Below, one piece after another: positions 10,627 through 22,058 of a stretch of DNA of 38,200 nucleotides. The stretch spans positions 1 to 38,200 of the forward strand of contig BBXU01001095.1 in NCBI GenBank assembly GCA_001598975.1. The letters are read 5' to 3'. The notes beneath the pieces are model-generated. The model saw nothing but the letters and a program-made list of their open reading frames with translations, made no database searches and had not been told where the DNA came from. Each line of letters opens with the position of its first letter. The first letter of the stretch is position 1. The DNA comes from Parachlorella kessleri. Taxonomy: Eukaryota; Chlorophyta; Trebouxiophyceae; Chlorellales; Chlorellaceae. A program made the translations under genes and the position numbers.

Positions 10627-12304
10627 CTACAAGTAAGTCACCGCCACGGTGATGTCGTCACGGTGCTGGCCACCGTGGACCTCAGCCCACCGTGCCTTGG
10701 CAGTCTCATGCAATGCCAGGGCGCCAACCTCTGCGCACCCCGGCTCCGCCGCCAGCGTGAGAGCCTCCTCATTGCTCACCACCTCCCACAGTCCGTCGCT
10801 GGCCACCACCAGCGGCTCGGCAGGCCTGCCTGCCTGCTGAGGTCCAGCCCCTGTGGAGGATCCCGTAGTGCTGCTGCAGCCGCAGCGCTGGTGGATCGTC
10901 ACATCCGGCTCAGCAATGACCCCTGCTGAGGCTAGCCGCAGGTCGCCAAAGGTCCGTGAGACTGCCAGCCCGGTTGTGTTGCCATAGGCGGCCTTGGGCA
11001 CAACCCGGCAGGGCCCAACAGGGTTGCCGTGCCGGTCGGATGCTTGAAACACTTGGCCACCAGCGACTAGATGCCGGGCCCTTTCAACGATATCGCCAGG
11101 TTTGTGATCCCGGGTGATGGTGGCGCCCTGTACCTGTTCCCTTCCATGGCAACGCCTATCACCGCCCTCGAATCTCCCAAATGGGCTACTACCACGCTGC
11201 AGCAGGGAGGAGAGCATGGCCATGCATTTGCCTGGATGCAGAACCATACTCAGTTCACTAACTGCAAGCAACAAGGTCTTCACAGCTACACACAATACAG
11301 CTACACACAGAGGACAGCATTGCTCCAAGCCAAGCCAAGCCCCTCACCTGTCAGGTAGAACGACGGAAATGCAGGCGGTGGTGTCGCTGGTGTCTGCATT
11401 CATCTTGCGCTGGAGGTGGGCTGCTTTGACGCTGGCCGCTGTCAGCTTGAAAGCCTCCACCAGCAGCTTCCTTGCTGCGTCAGGTGTCAACAGGCAGGGA
11501 GCCTGCGCGCCCTCAGCTTCTTGCTGCTCCAAGTCCATGGTTGCCAGGGCAGCGGTATTGGTTGGGGTGCTCACACTGTCGTCCTTCTTGACCAGCTCCA
11601 GGCCAACAGTGGTCTGTGCTGCCTCGTCAGGGGTGTTGGTCCACTGTTGCAGGTAGGCACGCAGCGCCTTGGCTGCGTGTCGTGAGGCACGGTGCCCATC
11701 CTTGCCTGCAGCAGAACGGGCCAGCAGGCCAAAGCAGGTAAATCGCTTCTCCTGCTGGTGACTGACCAAAGCAAGGCTGTGGAGCACAAACACCAGGCAG
11801 CAGCCTGAAAGGCCCCGACAGTGGGGAAGCAGGACCCCGGTTGCCAGTTACATTGCAATGTGAAGCCGACCAGTCATGCTGCTCACCATGCCCATCAAGA
11901 ATGCCCACGACAGTGATGGCACCACTATTGACAGGCAGGATCCTGGCAGCCAGGTAGGCATCCTGGTTGATGGCTTTAGGGCTGCCACGCTGCCTCCCAA
12001 CCTCTGAGACCACAGAGACTCCTGCACGAGAGGCGGGGACATCTGCTGTGTATCCACGCCTGAACACCACTGTCTGGCATGGCTTGGTGCCATTTGCAGT
12101 GCCGACCGTAGCATGCTATTACGCAAGAGTCATGCCGAGGCCAGCTGTCAGCTTACCGGAGGTGTGGGGAGGGGTCGTAAGTGTCAGCTTGCGGAGTGAC
12201 TGCACGGGGGTAGTGGCAGCCTGTGCGCAGCTCTTCACCACGGCCTGGGTGGTGGGACGGACGAGATGGGTATTCGGACGGAGGTTGACGGCCCTGGGCA
12301 TCAT
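10627..12304 (-). CDS. PP2C-type protein phosphatase (PPM family), with a reading-frame break in the last exon
   Basis: PPM enzymes are Mg2+/Mn2+-dependent Ser/Thr phosphatases. Exons in transcription order: 12304-12157, 12069-11887, 11705-11348, 11196-10627. The N-terminus (MMPRAVNLRPNTHLVRP...) is rich in Arg/Ser/Thr and almost free of acidic residues, so an organelle transit peptide is likely. Motifs in order: INQDAYL (first metal Asp), GILDGHG (ends of exons 2/3), TTACISVVLPD, VVVAHLGDSRAVIG, TRDHKPGD, NTTGLAVSRTFGD, VASDGLWEVVSNEEA and DDITVAVTYL before TAG. Exons 1-3 join in phase, but exon 4 (570 nt) does not: the frame that reads GDSRAVIG ends near 11124-11131 and TRDHKPGD continues one frame away. 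Either one base is missing or a 29-nt intron with gt...ag ends is removed. With the base restored the protein would be 419 residues. Target substrates are not inferable. Confidence 0.92.
11282..11310. repeat. Imperfect 13-bp direct repeat in PP2C intron 3
   Basis: Two copies of acagctacacaca are separated by two bases within the intron between PP2C exons 3 and 4. Confidence 0.7.
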
Positions 12305-13172
12305 AGTCACCGCCTTAACATGCCTGCAGGGAGGTCCTGGAAGTGGTTGAAACTACCAACGCCGGTGCTAGGTCACTAAATCTAGGGATGTGGTGGCAAT
12401 TGGGCGAGACGCGACTGACCTACTGCCTGCCGCCCTAGCGAAGGACATCTTGGTCACTGTATGCATCCTTGACTGGCTGCGTGTCTGATAGCTAACAACT
12501 GATGATGACGGAACCGGATAATCGAGCAGGCTTCCGCCGTCCTTCAACACGGTGAGCTATTACGAACGATGGCCGCGACCTCTTGAGGTGACAACAGAGG
12601 TAGTGTGATGAGTACACCAAGGTCCTAGGGAACACAGGCCGCGTCTTGCCACGCGCACCCGCTCGCCAAGGTCTGTGTGCTTCGGCCAGCTTGGCAGGGC
12701 GGTGTCTTGGAAGCCACAGAGGCAAAGCACCCCGGCCTTGGGCGCTAGTGAGCAGCACCGCCGGAACGCAGCGCATGATAGGTCACGATCCCAGAAAATT
12801 ACATGACACCCCTGGCCCTCTGTCACTTGCTCTTCAAGAAGGGATACTCTGCCCGATTAAGCCCCGGTTTCGACTTTCACACTGAGGCTGTTCGCAGGAA
12901 CTCCTACCTACGTACTGTTGTGCCAAAACCTGCGCAGCGCTCATGCTATCGGCATGCTTGTTATGAAAAATTTTGAAATTTACAATAGTCGGAGTTGCTT
13001 GATTGTATGGGCACCAGAGTCGCGGTGGCATGTAGAAAGTCTCTGTCCAAGGTCTTCGCACGCCACGCAGGGATGACCTGGCAGGGGACCTGTCCAGCAT
13101 TTACGACGGCAACCGTAGTTAGAACGTTTCATCAGATTATTCGTCACATCTCTCTGTGCGCGTTGCCTCCAT
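12305..13172. promoter_or_regulatory. Divergent intergenic/promoter region between PP2C and SPATA20-like genes
   Basis: This is 868 bases between two divergent ATG codons. It has no reading frame resembling a known family, although open frames are found on both strands. An A/T-rich patch lies at about 12960-12995. No tRNA, snRNA or snoRNA fold could be supported. Confidence 0.5.
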
Positions 13173-16100
13173 ATGCTCAAGTGCTGCCTCGCCGGCCGCT
13201 TGCTGGTGACAAAATCTCTTGCACAACGTGACCTGGTACTTGGTCATCTGAAAGTCTTTTCGAGATCGTGCCTGCCTGCAGCGCAACAGCGGCTCCAAGG
13301 AGTGCAACTGCGTAGTGTCAGAGCCATGGCATCTAGTGCTGAACATGGTGCCCACACAGCTGAGCACGGTGCCCACAAGTTCACAAACAGGCTGGCACAG
13401 GAGGAGAGTCCTTACCTTCTGCAGCACGCACACAACCCCGTGGACTGGTACCCCTGGTGAGGCGGCCATACCCGCTCTGCTCAGTAACAAAGCTAGCTCT
13501 CTGGCTGTTAGACATCACTAAAAACAGGCCTTACTCTCACACTGCCCCCTTGGTTCGAGGAATAATGTATTAAGCACAGTGCTGCATCAGACTTTTGGGG
13601 ATTGGCGCCCGCTGCAGGGGCCCAGAAGCCTTTGAGAAGGCCAGAGCCGAGGACAAACCCATCTTTCTGTCTGTGGGGTACTCAACATGTCACTGGTGAG
13701 ATAGCCGGGCAGCTCCTGGGTGGTGTGCGCTGCAGGTGTTCGGCAAGACCTTTGTTGCTGTACATTAGTCAAACCTATGTGCAACTGCTGGAAATTGACC
13801 CCCTCTCTCTATTGTATGGCATGCTGCAGGTGCCATGTGATGGAGCGAGAAAGCTTTGAGAGCGAGGTATGCTGGCTAGCGGTGATGGTTCAGGGCATTG
13901 GTCTGGTGCAGGGACTTCCTGCCATAGGGCACCCTCATGGTATGCTTTGGCCCCTTGGAGGCTTACAGATTTCATGCAGCAGTGTCAGGCCGTGTGATCT
14001 GTGAAACTAGTGTATCCTAAACTAGCCAGCCATTGCTCAACTTCCTGACATCCTTGCCGCTGGGATCCATCAGCAGCCTACTGTCCGATGCAGTGTTTAC
14101 AGAGCCCGCTGATGTTAAGTTATGTAAGTGCCGGCAGGGCTTGTTCTAGCGTGCGCCGTTGGTATGATTCACATCTACTTTGTTAAGTGTAGGGCATTGC
14201 CACGCTGATGAATGACAACTACGTCAACATTAAGGTGGATCGAGAGGAGAGGCCAGATGTGGACAAGGTGTATGTGAGTGACGATGGGGGTGTGCCATAG
14301 ACAGCGACTATCTGTGTATGGCAGAGATGAATGCATCCGTACCTGGGCCACCCACCCACCCACCCACCCATGACACGTCCCCCGCAGCAGTGCACGCTGG
14401 CTTGCTGGACCTTGTCAGGCCAGGGACTTGAGCGACAGTTGCAAGCCTGCTCTCCTCTTCACTTGCTATCCAGCTGTGTTGTGCTATGCTGTACCGCATG
14501 CAGATGACCTATGTCCAGGCCACTCAGGGCAGTGGTGGGTGGCCCATGAGCGTGTTCTTGACACCCGACCTGCAGCCCTTCCTGGGGGGCACCTACTTCC
14601 CGCCAGAGTGAGCGCAGCACACTAAAGCACGGTCTGCAGCCGTGGCCAGCCTCGTGCAGATGTGCCGTGTCACTAGCAGCGAACTGGCTTCTGATGGGGG
14701 CGCCGAGCTCCTTGCACAAAGATGCTTGGATCGTAGGATTTGTTAGTGATAAAACCCTTGCTTGCTCCGTGCCTCAAGACAGTAGAGAGTACTAGCTAAC
14801 ACTTCCTCCCCAGGCTCAGTGGACCAGTGTTTTCTCTGGGGCAAGCCTGCTTGCCCTGCGCGTTTGCTGGCAAGCAGGGACATGTACGGCCGACCTGGCT
14901 TTGCCACCATGCTCAAACGGGTGGCCCTGATTTGGCGGCAGCAGAAGGACTCGATCAAGGAGCAGAGTGCGGAATCCATGGCCCAGCTGGCAGGCATGAT
15001 GGAGCCTGAGGTAGGCGATTGGCCCAAGGCTGTCCCAGCGCCACTTAGGCACCAAAAGAGCACGGCTATGAGGCACACATGGCTGAGAAGGGGTCCAGGT
15101 TCTAATGTGGGCAGCCCCGTCTGATTGACAGAGAGGCAGCGTTCTGGGCGAGTAATGAGGAGGTGGAGGCACTGGTGTATTTCCTTTCTAAGGTGGACCA
15201 CCTGCTGACCTGGCATTTACGGCTTGCATGGAGCGCCAGCATAGGGCGCGCCTCTACATCTTGTGCTCACCCAAGTCTTCTCGGCTCACCAGAGCAGCCG
15301 AATTCGAACTCTATAATTTGATTAGTTGCCATAATGGCCATGCCTTACTGCATAGGCTCTCGCACTGCAATTCGGAGGCATGTTGTTGTACACCTTATGT
15401 GCAGCCACCAATCACATGACATACTTCTTGCCTTGTCTGCAGCCTTCAGAGGCCTCCCTCTCTGCTGATGAGAACGGGGCGGCTATAGACAAGTGTGTGG
15501 AGCAGCTCAGCAGCCGCTTCGACCGCCAACGGGGCGGCTTTGGTAAGTATGGGATGTGGGGATGTGATGGGACTCTCTTGCCTCTCATGTATGGAGCCCT
15601 ATATGTGCCCAAGGTTGTGATGGAGCCCTAAGAGGGCTTGGCACTTGACAGAGGAGATGGTAGGGCTACCATGCACAGGCATGCTAGCGCGCAATGCTTG
15701 CCCAGGTCAAACTCACACTGCTGCAGGCGCGCCATGTGCACTTTGAACAGCGCTTGAGCAGTTGGGGTCTCCGACACGCTGCTGGCTGGCCTCCCTTGCT
15801 GTGTGTATGCGACCTCCCTCACCAGGACCAAGTGACTAATCACATGTCGTGATCGCAGGTGGCGCCCCCAAGTTCCCCCGCCCAGCTGAGATCAACGTGC
15901 TCCTGCACCAGTACCTGCGGCTCATGGGATCGGGGGAGCAGGACAATGCACGTGAGTTCAAGCTTTTTGATCGAAAGTGGGGAGTAGATTGGAATGGCGA
16001 CAAACAGAGTGGCAGCGTATAAAAGGCAGTGAAAGCATTGGTCTAGGGAGCGAGGACAATGATGCGTGAGGAGTCTGTGGGAGCTGGGCACGGAGCTTCA

Positions 16101-19100
16101 AGCACTGCTCTCATCAGCTGCTGTCGTGGCAGGGGCAGCCCGGATCGCAGGGGTGGGCTAGTTACTGTTGAAGACCTTCTCAATGAGCTGACAGGTGCCA
16201 ACTGTGATGAATGAAAGAGGTGGGTGAGGCGATGAGGAGCTGCTGCACTGCCAGCAGTCGAGGTTGCCTTTGCTACCAGGTTGGACAGAAGCTTTGTACG
16301 GCGTGCGAGGGGTGCGAAGGCGCTACGCTGCTTGCCGGGTGCAGGAAAGGTGCTGGGGATGGCTACCCTGACCCTTCAGAAGATGGCTGCGGGTGGCATG
16401 CATGATCAGCTGGGAGGCGGCTTCCACAGATACAGGTTTGCTTCCATATGCGACCTCTTTCTTGGGGCCAGAAAGTTTAGGGTATGCATGCCTATGGTTG
16501 TATCAGACCCTCCCTAAGTGGACTGCAAGGGCAACCCGCCACAATCTTACCCATGTGCAGCAGCAGGTTTGACGAGCGTACCAGACGCACAGACATGCTT
16601 GTCACTTACTGCTCGTACGCTCCTGCTCTTGGGATTGCAGCGTTGATGAGTTCTGGCATGTACCACACTTCGAGAAGATGCTGTACGATGAGCCACAGCT
16701 TGTGCAGGTGGGCTGCCTTGCTAGCTGCTGTGTGCATATGCTCGCCCTTTGGTACCACACTCTGTGCCTGCACGGTGTCGCGCATTGCTCAGCGGCACAA
16801 GTGCCAACCAGAGCTGCTGCTAGCCCCTAGGTCTGCAGCAGACATGCCACACGCCGTAGAGACTGCATGGCTGCATACACACGTGGCTACAAGCCCATGT
16901 AGACCGGCCTGTCCTGCTGCGCATCCTCTGCTGATTTTATGCAGGTCTACCTGGCGGCCTACCAGCTGACTGAGGACCGCCAGTATGCGTGGGTGGCGGC
17001 TGACGTGCTGGACTACATGCTGAGGGACCTGAGGCACCCCGAGGGCGGCTTCTTTGCGGCAGAGGTGGGGCGTGCCGGGCGGTCCACTGTGGCTGCTGTG
17101 CCTGCTGGGCAGGGCTTGTTCTGCGGCGCATGCTCTTCAGGCTGTATCGTGCTGTGGTGGCGGCCTGGAACACACACAGCACGGCTTGCCTATGCCGCCG
17201 GCTCCTCTGATGTGAGAAGCTGTACTGCTGGGTGTTCCTTTGCTATTACCTGCTGCAGCTTGATGGCGACTGCATTGTTTCGTGTGGGTATGGTATATGT
17301 GGAAAAGGTAGAGCAATTCTTGTGGGCACTGTGGAGGTGCACGCAGTGATGGTGGCAGCTTATGTTATGTGTGATGCCAGGATGGAGTTGGACCCACTTG
17401 GGGGACTCACGGCAGCATGGTCAGGTGGCGGTACGGTGTTGGTCTAGACTAGACTAGGATGGAGTGTGGCATGCAGGATGCGGACAGCCTGGATGTGCAC
17501 AGTGGGGAGAAGAAGGAGGGGGAGTTCTACATCTGGACTGCGGATGAAGTCAACAACATCCTGGGTGGGTGGCCCCTAACACAGCGCTGCTGCTTGCTTC
17601 GCATGCTGTGCTGCCGTGCGAGGCAGTCCACCGCTGACCGCACTTGAAAAGGCATGGTTATGGGGGCAGGCAGGCTCACATGCCCAGCCAGCAAACCAAA
17701 AAGAGGGCATACCATTATGAAAGACATGCCGGCGCGACTATGTCATGCACCCTGGCTGTGGCACAGCTACGCGTGTTCGGGATGCAAGGTGCCCTGCCCT
17801 GCCTGATATAGCCTTGATCATGGGCAGCTGACCCCTGGTTTGCTTCTGAGGCTTTCATTTGTGCAGCCCCAAAAGCCCTGGGCACAATCACGACCCTGTT
17901 GCCATCTGGCACACCTATGCCTGTACTTCGCTATACGTAGTCAGTGGCCTGCTGCCTGCTGCCGTGCAGGCCCCGAGAAGGCCCAGGTGTTCAGCTCCCA
18001 CTACTACGTGAAGCCGGGCGGCAACTCCGACCTCTCCCAGCGCAGCGACCCCCATGGCGAGTTTGTCGGCAAGAACTGCCTCATCGCCCGCAAGACTATC
18101 CAGGAGACAGCGCAGCTGGCAGGTGGGGAGGCTCGCTGCTAACACTGGGCGGATCACATGGCAGCAGCCGATGCTGGGTGCTTGAGCAGTGAGCGAGCTG
18201 GGCCGACTGCCGGTTGTGCTGGAGGCTCGCCAGGGCGCTGTCCCCAGTTGGTTGCTGAGTCGAGGGTCCCTCCCATCCGTTGGCCACGCTCGTGGTTGAC
18301 TCACTGATGAGATCGGTTGCTGCATACTTCGTTGCCTGCCGGTCAGGTGTTGGGCAGTGGGTACCCATGGTTACCCTCCTGCATATGGGCTGGACTCGAT
18401 GCTTGGCCTGCCTGCTTTGCCACATACCCTACAGGTCTTCTTTGCCTTGTTCTGCCGGCTTTTTACACCGTAACCCCATCCCTGCCTTCCAGCGTATGAT
18501 CTGCCACGCACTGGTACCATGCAGGACTGGGCGTGGAGGAGGCTGAGCAGCTGCTGGCAGAGTGCCGCGAGGCGCTCTTTGTGGAGCGCGGCAAGAGGCC
18601 GCGACCCCACAGGGACGAGAAGGTGAGCCCTTTGGCTGGCCGTGATGGTTTGCACATCGTAGTAGCTCTCTGTCGCCAAGCTGCGGGGCCATCTGATGGG
18701 TCTTAAAGAGGCTTTTGGGGACAGCCCTGGCCTGCTGTCCTTGGTTGCGCTTGACTGTAATGCCCCTGGGGTCCTGTGCCTTTGCCCACCGCAGTAGCCG
18801 GTAACACAAGGCGCGTGGCAGTGTCGGCTGCTGGATTCTGTTTCTCAGGTCGTCAACAGGGCTCAGTAGCATTGCCGGCCCCGACACCTGCTTGCTGACC
18901 GGCTGGCCATTGCCCCTGCAGGTTGTGGCTGCCTGGAACGGCATGGCCATCGGGGCCTTTGCCAACGCTGCCAGGGTGCTGGGCTCCGCGGCGTCGCCCC
19001 TTTCTCGCAGGTTCCCGGTGGAGGGCCGCCCGCCCAGCGCCTACCTGCAGGCTGCTGTCCAGGTAAGTCGCGCTGGTGAAGCTTTTGCTCACCTGCTCCT

Positions 19101-21385
19101 GCCAACCCCGGGGGAGTGCCAGCCTGGAACCGCTGCCTGCACCCCAGAGAGTAGCCTGGGCTACAGGGGTGGCCGGCTGCAGCAGCACCCATCTGAAAGG
19201 CACGTCCCACTGTCTCGGCCAAAGCTGCCCTTGCAGGCGGCCCGCTTTGTGCGTGCCAACCTGTATGAGGAGTCCACCGGCCGGCTGCGGCGGTCCTTCA
19301 TGCGGGGGCCGTCCGCCGCCTACGGCTTCTCCGACGACTACGCCTACATGGTCCAAGGGCTGCTGGAGCTGTACGGGGCTACAGGGGATGTGGAGCACCT
19401 GCAGGTCAGAAGGGCTGTTCCAGGAACTCTTGCTAACACTGTGGGGTTCAGCTCAGTTTGTTGCGGCAGCATTTGGGGAAATCCGTCAAGTGCAGTCCTG
19501 CATTCCTCATGGACAGCAAGCAGCTGCATGTGGCACAGTGGGCTGGGGTGTTCTCCTCTGGCTCTGTCAAGTTTGCCTGGGCAGAGGCTGCAAAGTTGTC
19601 GCTTGCCTTTTGTTCGTTCTCCGCCGTGCAGTGGGCCCAGGGGCTGCAACGAAAGATGGACGAGCTGTTCTGGGACGAGGTTGGCGGGGGCTGGTTCAAC
19701 AGCGCAGCAGGTAGGCAACTGCATATTATGCAGGCAGGCTAGTGGGGCGGTGTAGCTGTGTGGCCAGCGTGGCTCCTGCCATTGACTTCATTTGTCAAAA
19801 GGGCCTTCTTAGGTTGCTACATCATAAGGTTGGTGACTCAATAGATGGGGCATGCTATTATGGTGGGTGATTGCGGGGTACTTGGGGCATCAGGTAGGCG
19901 ACTAGCACTGCCAGGGCGGGGTGGGCTTAGCAAATCCCCTCTGTACCTTAGCAGCAGCACAACTCACCTTTCAGTTACGTGCAGGCGACGAGTCCATCTT
20001 ACTGCGCATGAAGGAGGACTATGACGGCGCGGAGCCCGCCGCCTCCAGCATTGCGGTGGAGAACCTGTGGAGGCTGGCCGGCTACAGCAGCACCCAGGTG
20101 GGGCGTCACAAGGCTGACACCATTAGGCAGCGCTTTGGTTGCACCGAGTGAAGCCGCCAGCTGGTGGATGTATTCAGACAAACGCGCGGCCCAAACCTGG
20201 TGAGGTAGCTCCCTGACTTCCCAGCGCCGTATTATATCCTGAACCCATAAAGCGACATGACCTGGTGAGAAGGTACAAGATTTGCTTTGTTCCTGTCGAT
20301 TAACACGAGGAGACACACGCACGCATGCACGCACGCACGCCCACTGTGCATGCCCACAGGCAGCCCAGGAGCTTGTGAGCCAAGCCACAAAGGCGGCTGC
20401 AGCCTTCCGCGAGCGGTTACTAGAGGCGCCGATTGCACTGCCGCAACTGTGCTGCTCCCTGCACCTGCTAGCGCTGGGGCACCCACGTCAGGTGAGGGCT
20501 AAGTTGTGGCCAAGTGCAGAGGCTGTCTCTGGTCATTGACTCTACCATTTGGTGGCGCGCTATTGCTGCCTGCCTCTGGGAGGGCTGGGTGCAAGCTTTC
20601 GTACAGGTTTCAATGTTACGTAGCGGGGTAAAATGTTCCGCAAACCAAGGTGGGGATTACAGTTGCTGCTAACGCGTAGACGGACCCTCACAGCCCGAGT
20701 TGCTGCTGCAAACACCCGCCAACGGACCCCGAGGTCGACCATCAGGGCAACGGTTGGCACAGTGTGCTGTAGGGCGCAGGAAACCGCAACTTGTCAACCT
20801 TATCGCGCGCAGGTCATCATCGCCGGAGGCATGGGCAAGCCTGACACAGAGGCCCTGGTGAACGCCACCTTTGCTGCCTATGCCCCCGACAAGGTCACCA
20901 TCCTGCTGGACGTGGCGGATGCAAAACTGATGCAGGCAAGCAGCAGGCCGTTCCGGCTTGCCTGTCCTTGCATCCTGGCTTATCTGACGGCAATTATTCC
21001 GCTGTGCTTCCATAGCCCAGGGGGAGGCGGTGTGACTACAAGGCAGCCCAGGTACCCTGGGATCATGCAAGGTGCGAAGGCACTGAGGCCCACATTCCCT
21101 GTGATCGCCATTCCCCAGTCTCGCAACCGTTCAGCTTTCGACCTTGATTGCACTCTATGTGTGCTGCAGTTCTGGCGGCAGCAGAACCCCGAGGCCGTGG
21201 AGGTCGCAGAGGCCACCGGCATGGAGCCTTTGGACCCCGCCACCGCCTTTGTCTGCCAGAACTTTACTTGCAAGGCACCCACGACCGACCCCGCCAAGGT
21301 TCGACAGCTGCTGGGAGAGCCGCGGGCGGCGCGGGGGGCCAAACCCGCCCTCACCAGCTTCAGGCTGCCAAAAGCGGAGTTGTGA
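13173..21385 (+). CDS. SPATA20: SPATA20/YyaL-like protein: thioredoxin-like domain plus alpha/alpha six-hairpin domain
   Basis: Members carry an N-terminal thioredoxin fold (DUF255) followed by an (alpha/alpha)6 domain; the biochemical reaction is unsettled. Exons: 13173-13456, 13618-13695, 13830-13866, 14193-14273, 14504-14607, 14878-15010, 15443-15542, 15859-15951, 16345-16435, 16641-16707, 16945-17064, 17477-17564, 17970-18122, 18525-18622, 18922-19062, 19237-19404, 19632-19710, 19985-20097, 20360-20491, 20813-20935, 21170-21385. All 20 junctions keep phase, giving 832 residues, near the family length. Residues 1-60 ([20 protein letters not shown]...) look like a transit peptide. Then come [20 protein letters not shown], the redox-type [13 protein letters not shown] (split by introns 2 and its neighbours), [80 protein letters not shown] and [18 protein letters not shown]. 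The last intron has a GC donor. Introns of 300-430 nt hold nothing recognised. Confidence 0.96.
14347..14370. repeat. (CCCA)n simple repeat in SPATA20-like intron 4
   Basis: About five to six CCCA units in the intron following the exon that ends at 14273. Confidence 0.85.
20313..20340. repeat. (ACGC)n simple repeat in SPATA20-like intron 18
   Basis: ACGC/CACG tetranucleotide run with one interruption, about 20 bases upstream of the acceptor for exon 19. Confidence 0.85.
20936..21169 (+). other. GC-AG last intron of SPATA20-like gene, 3n long and stop-free
   Basis: The donor is CAG|gcaagc and the acceptor tgctgcag. It is 234 nt (78 codons) with no in-frame stop, so retention would keep the frame. 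Family comparison (VADAKLMQ joined to [11 protein letters not shown]) argues that it is removed. Confidence 0.65.
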
Positions 21386-22058
21386 GGGGTTCGCAGTGGC
21401 CAGGCCTGTTTGATGTAGCATGATGGCATGCCGCTGTAGTGTGAACTGGGGCACTTGAAGCCGTGGGAGTGACTTGTGATGGCGACTGACAGGTTGAATA
21501 ACGCCTCTGCAGGCGCGTGGAAGGGTTAAGGGCTTAGGCGTCTGGCTCGTGGCCAGGCTCGCAGTTGGCATGTTTTTTTTGGCAGGCTGCTAGGCATGAA
21601 CCAGCAGGCGTTGTGCTGACAGTGTGGATAAAGCTATGAATATGAGCGCACATTGTGCAACACCACTCACGCATATATGTAGAACCGGGCTGTTGTTTAC
21701 TAATTTACGTCTTGCAAGTTGCAGTCAACTTCCGAGCGTGGCTACCTGGGTTTGCACTGCAGCCTTTGACGTTGTCAGCCTGCTTGTGTGTGTTCCCATG
21801 CCCGAACAGGTTTAAGTTGTTCTTACACACGGCATAGGCCCTGGATGCAAACACCATGTGCTTCCAATGATTATGAAGCGGGCCTCGCTGACATTACTTG
21901 GGTCGACTGGGAGCTCCTTGAAACCATGCCTTGAGACCGCGTTGCGCGTCCTTGCGCCCTTGTGCGTAATCGCTGACTGTCTGCACAACCCCAATAGAGG
22001 GCAGCCAGGGGGCAGCGATTGCAACTGTCGCTGTCCTCGGGACGGCTGGCCTCATGAC
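21386..22058. other. Intergenic region between SPATA20-like and GT14 genes
   Basis: Two genes in the same orientation. The stretch includes an 8-T run near 21571. The frame upstream of the GT14 start stays open from an ATG at 21867, so part of it (21867-22058) could be an N-terminal extension of the GT14 protein. No clear TATA or TGTAA was found. Confidence 0.45.

Noticed and set aside
12490..12520. Box C-like ATGATGA with a nearby CTGA, suggesting a C/D snoRNA
   Set aside because: The CTGA is on the wrong side and no D box lies within snoRNA distance downstream; no terminal stem.
12955..12990. Sm-site-like AAAATTTTGA, suggesting a U-snRNA
   Set aside because: None of the U1, U2, U4, U5 or U6 core sequences lies nearby on either strand.
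15295..15320. gaattcgaac resembling a tRNA T-loop
   Set aside because: No matching acceptor, D or anticodon stem could be drawn around it.
16484..16969. 161-codon plus-strand open frame
   Set aside because: It spans SPATA20-like exon 10 and its introns in the wrong frame; the phased exon (16641-16707) matches the family.
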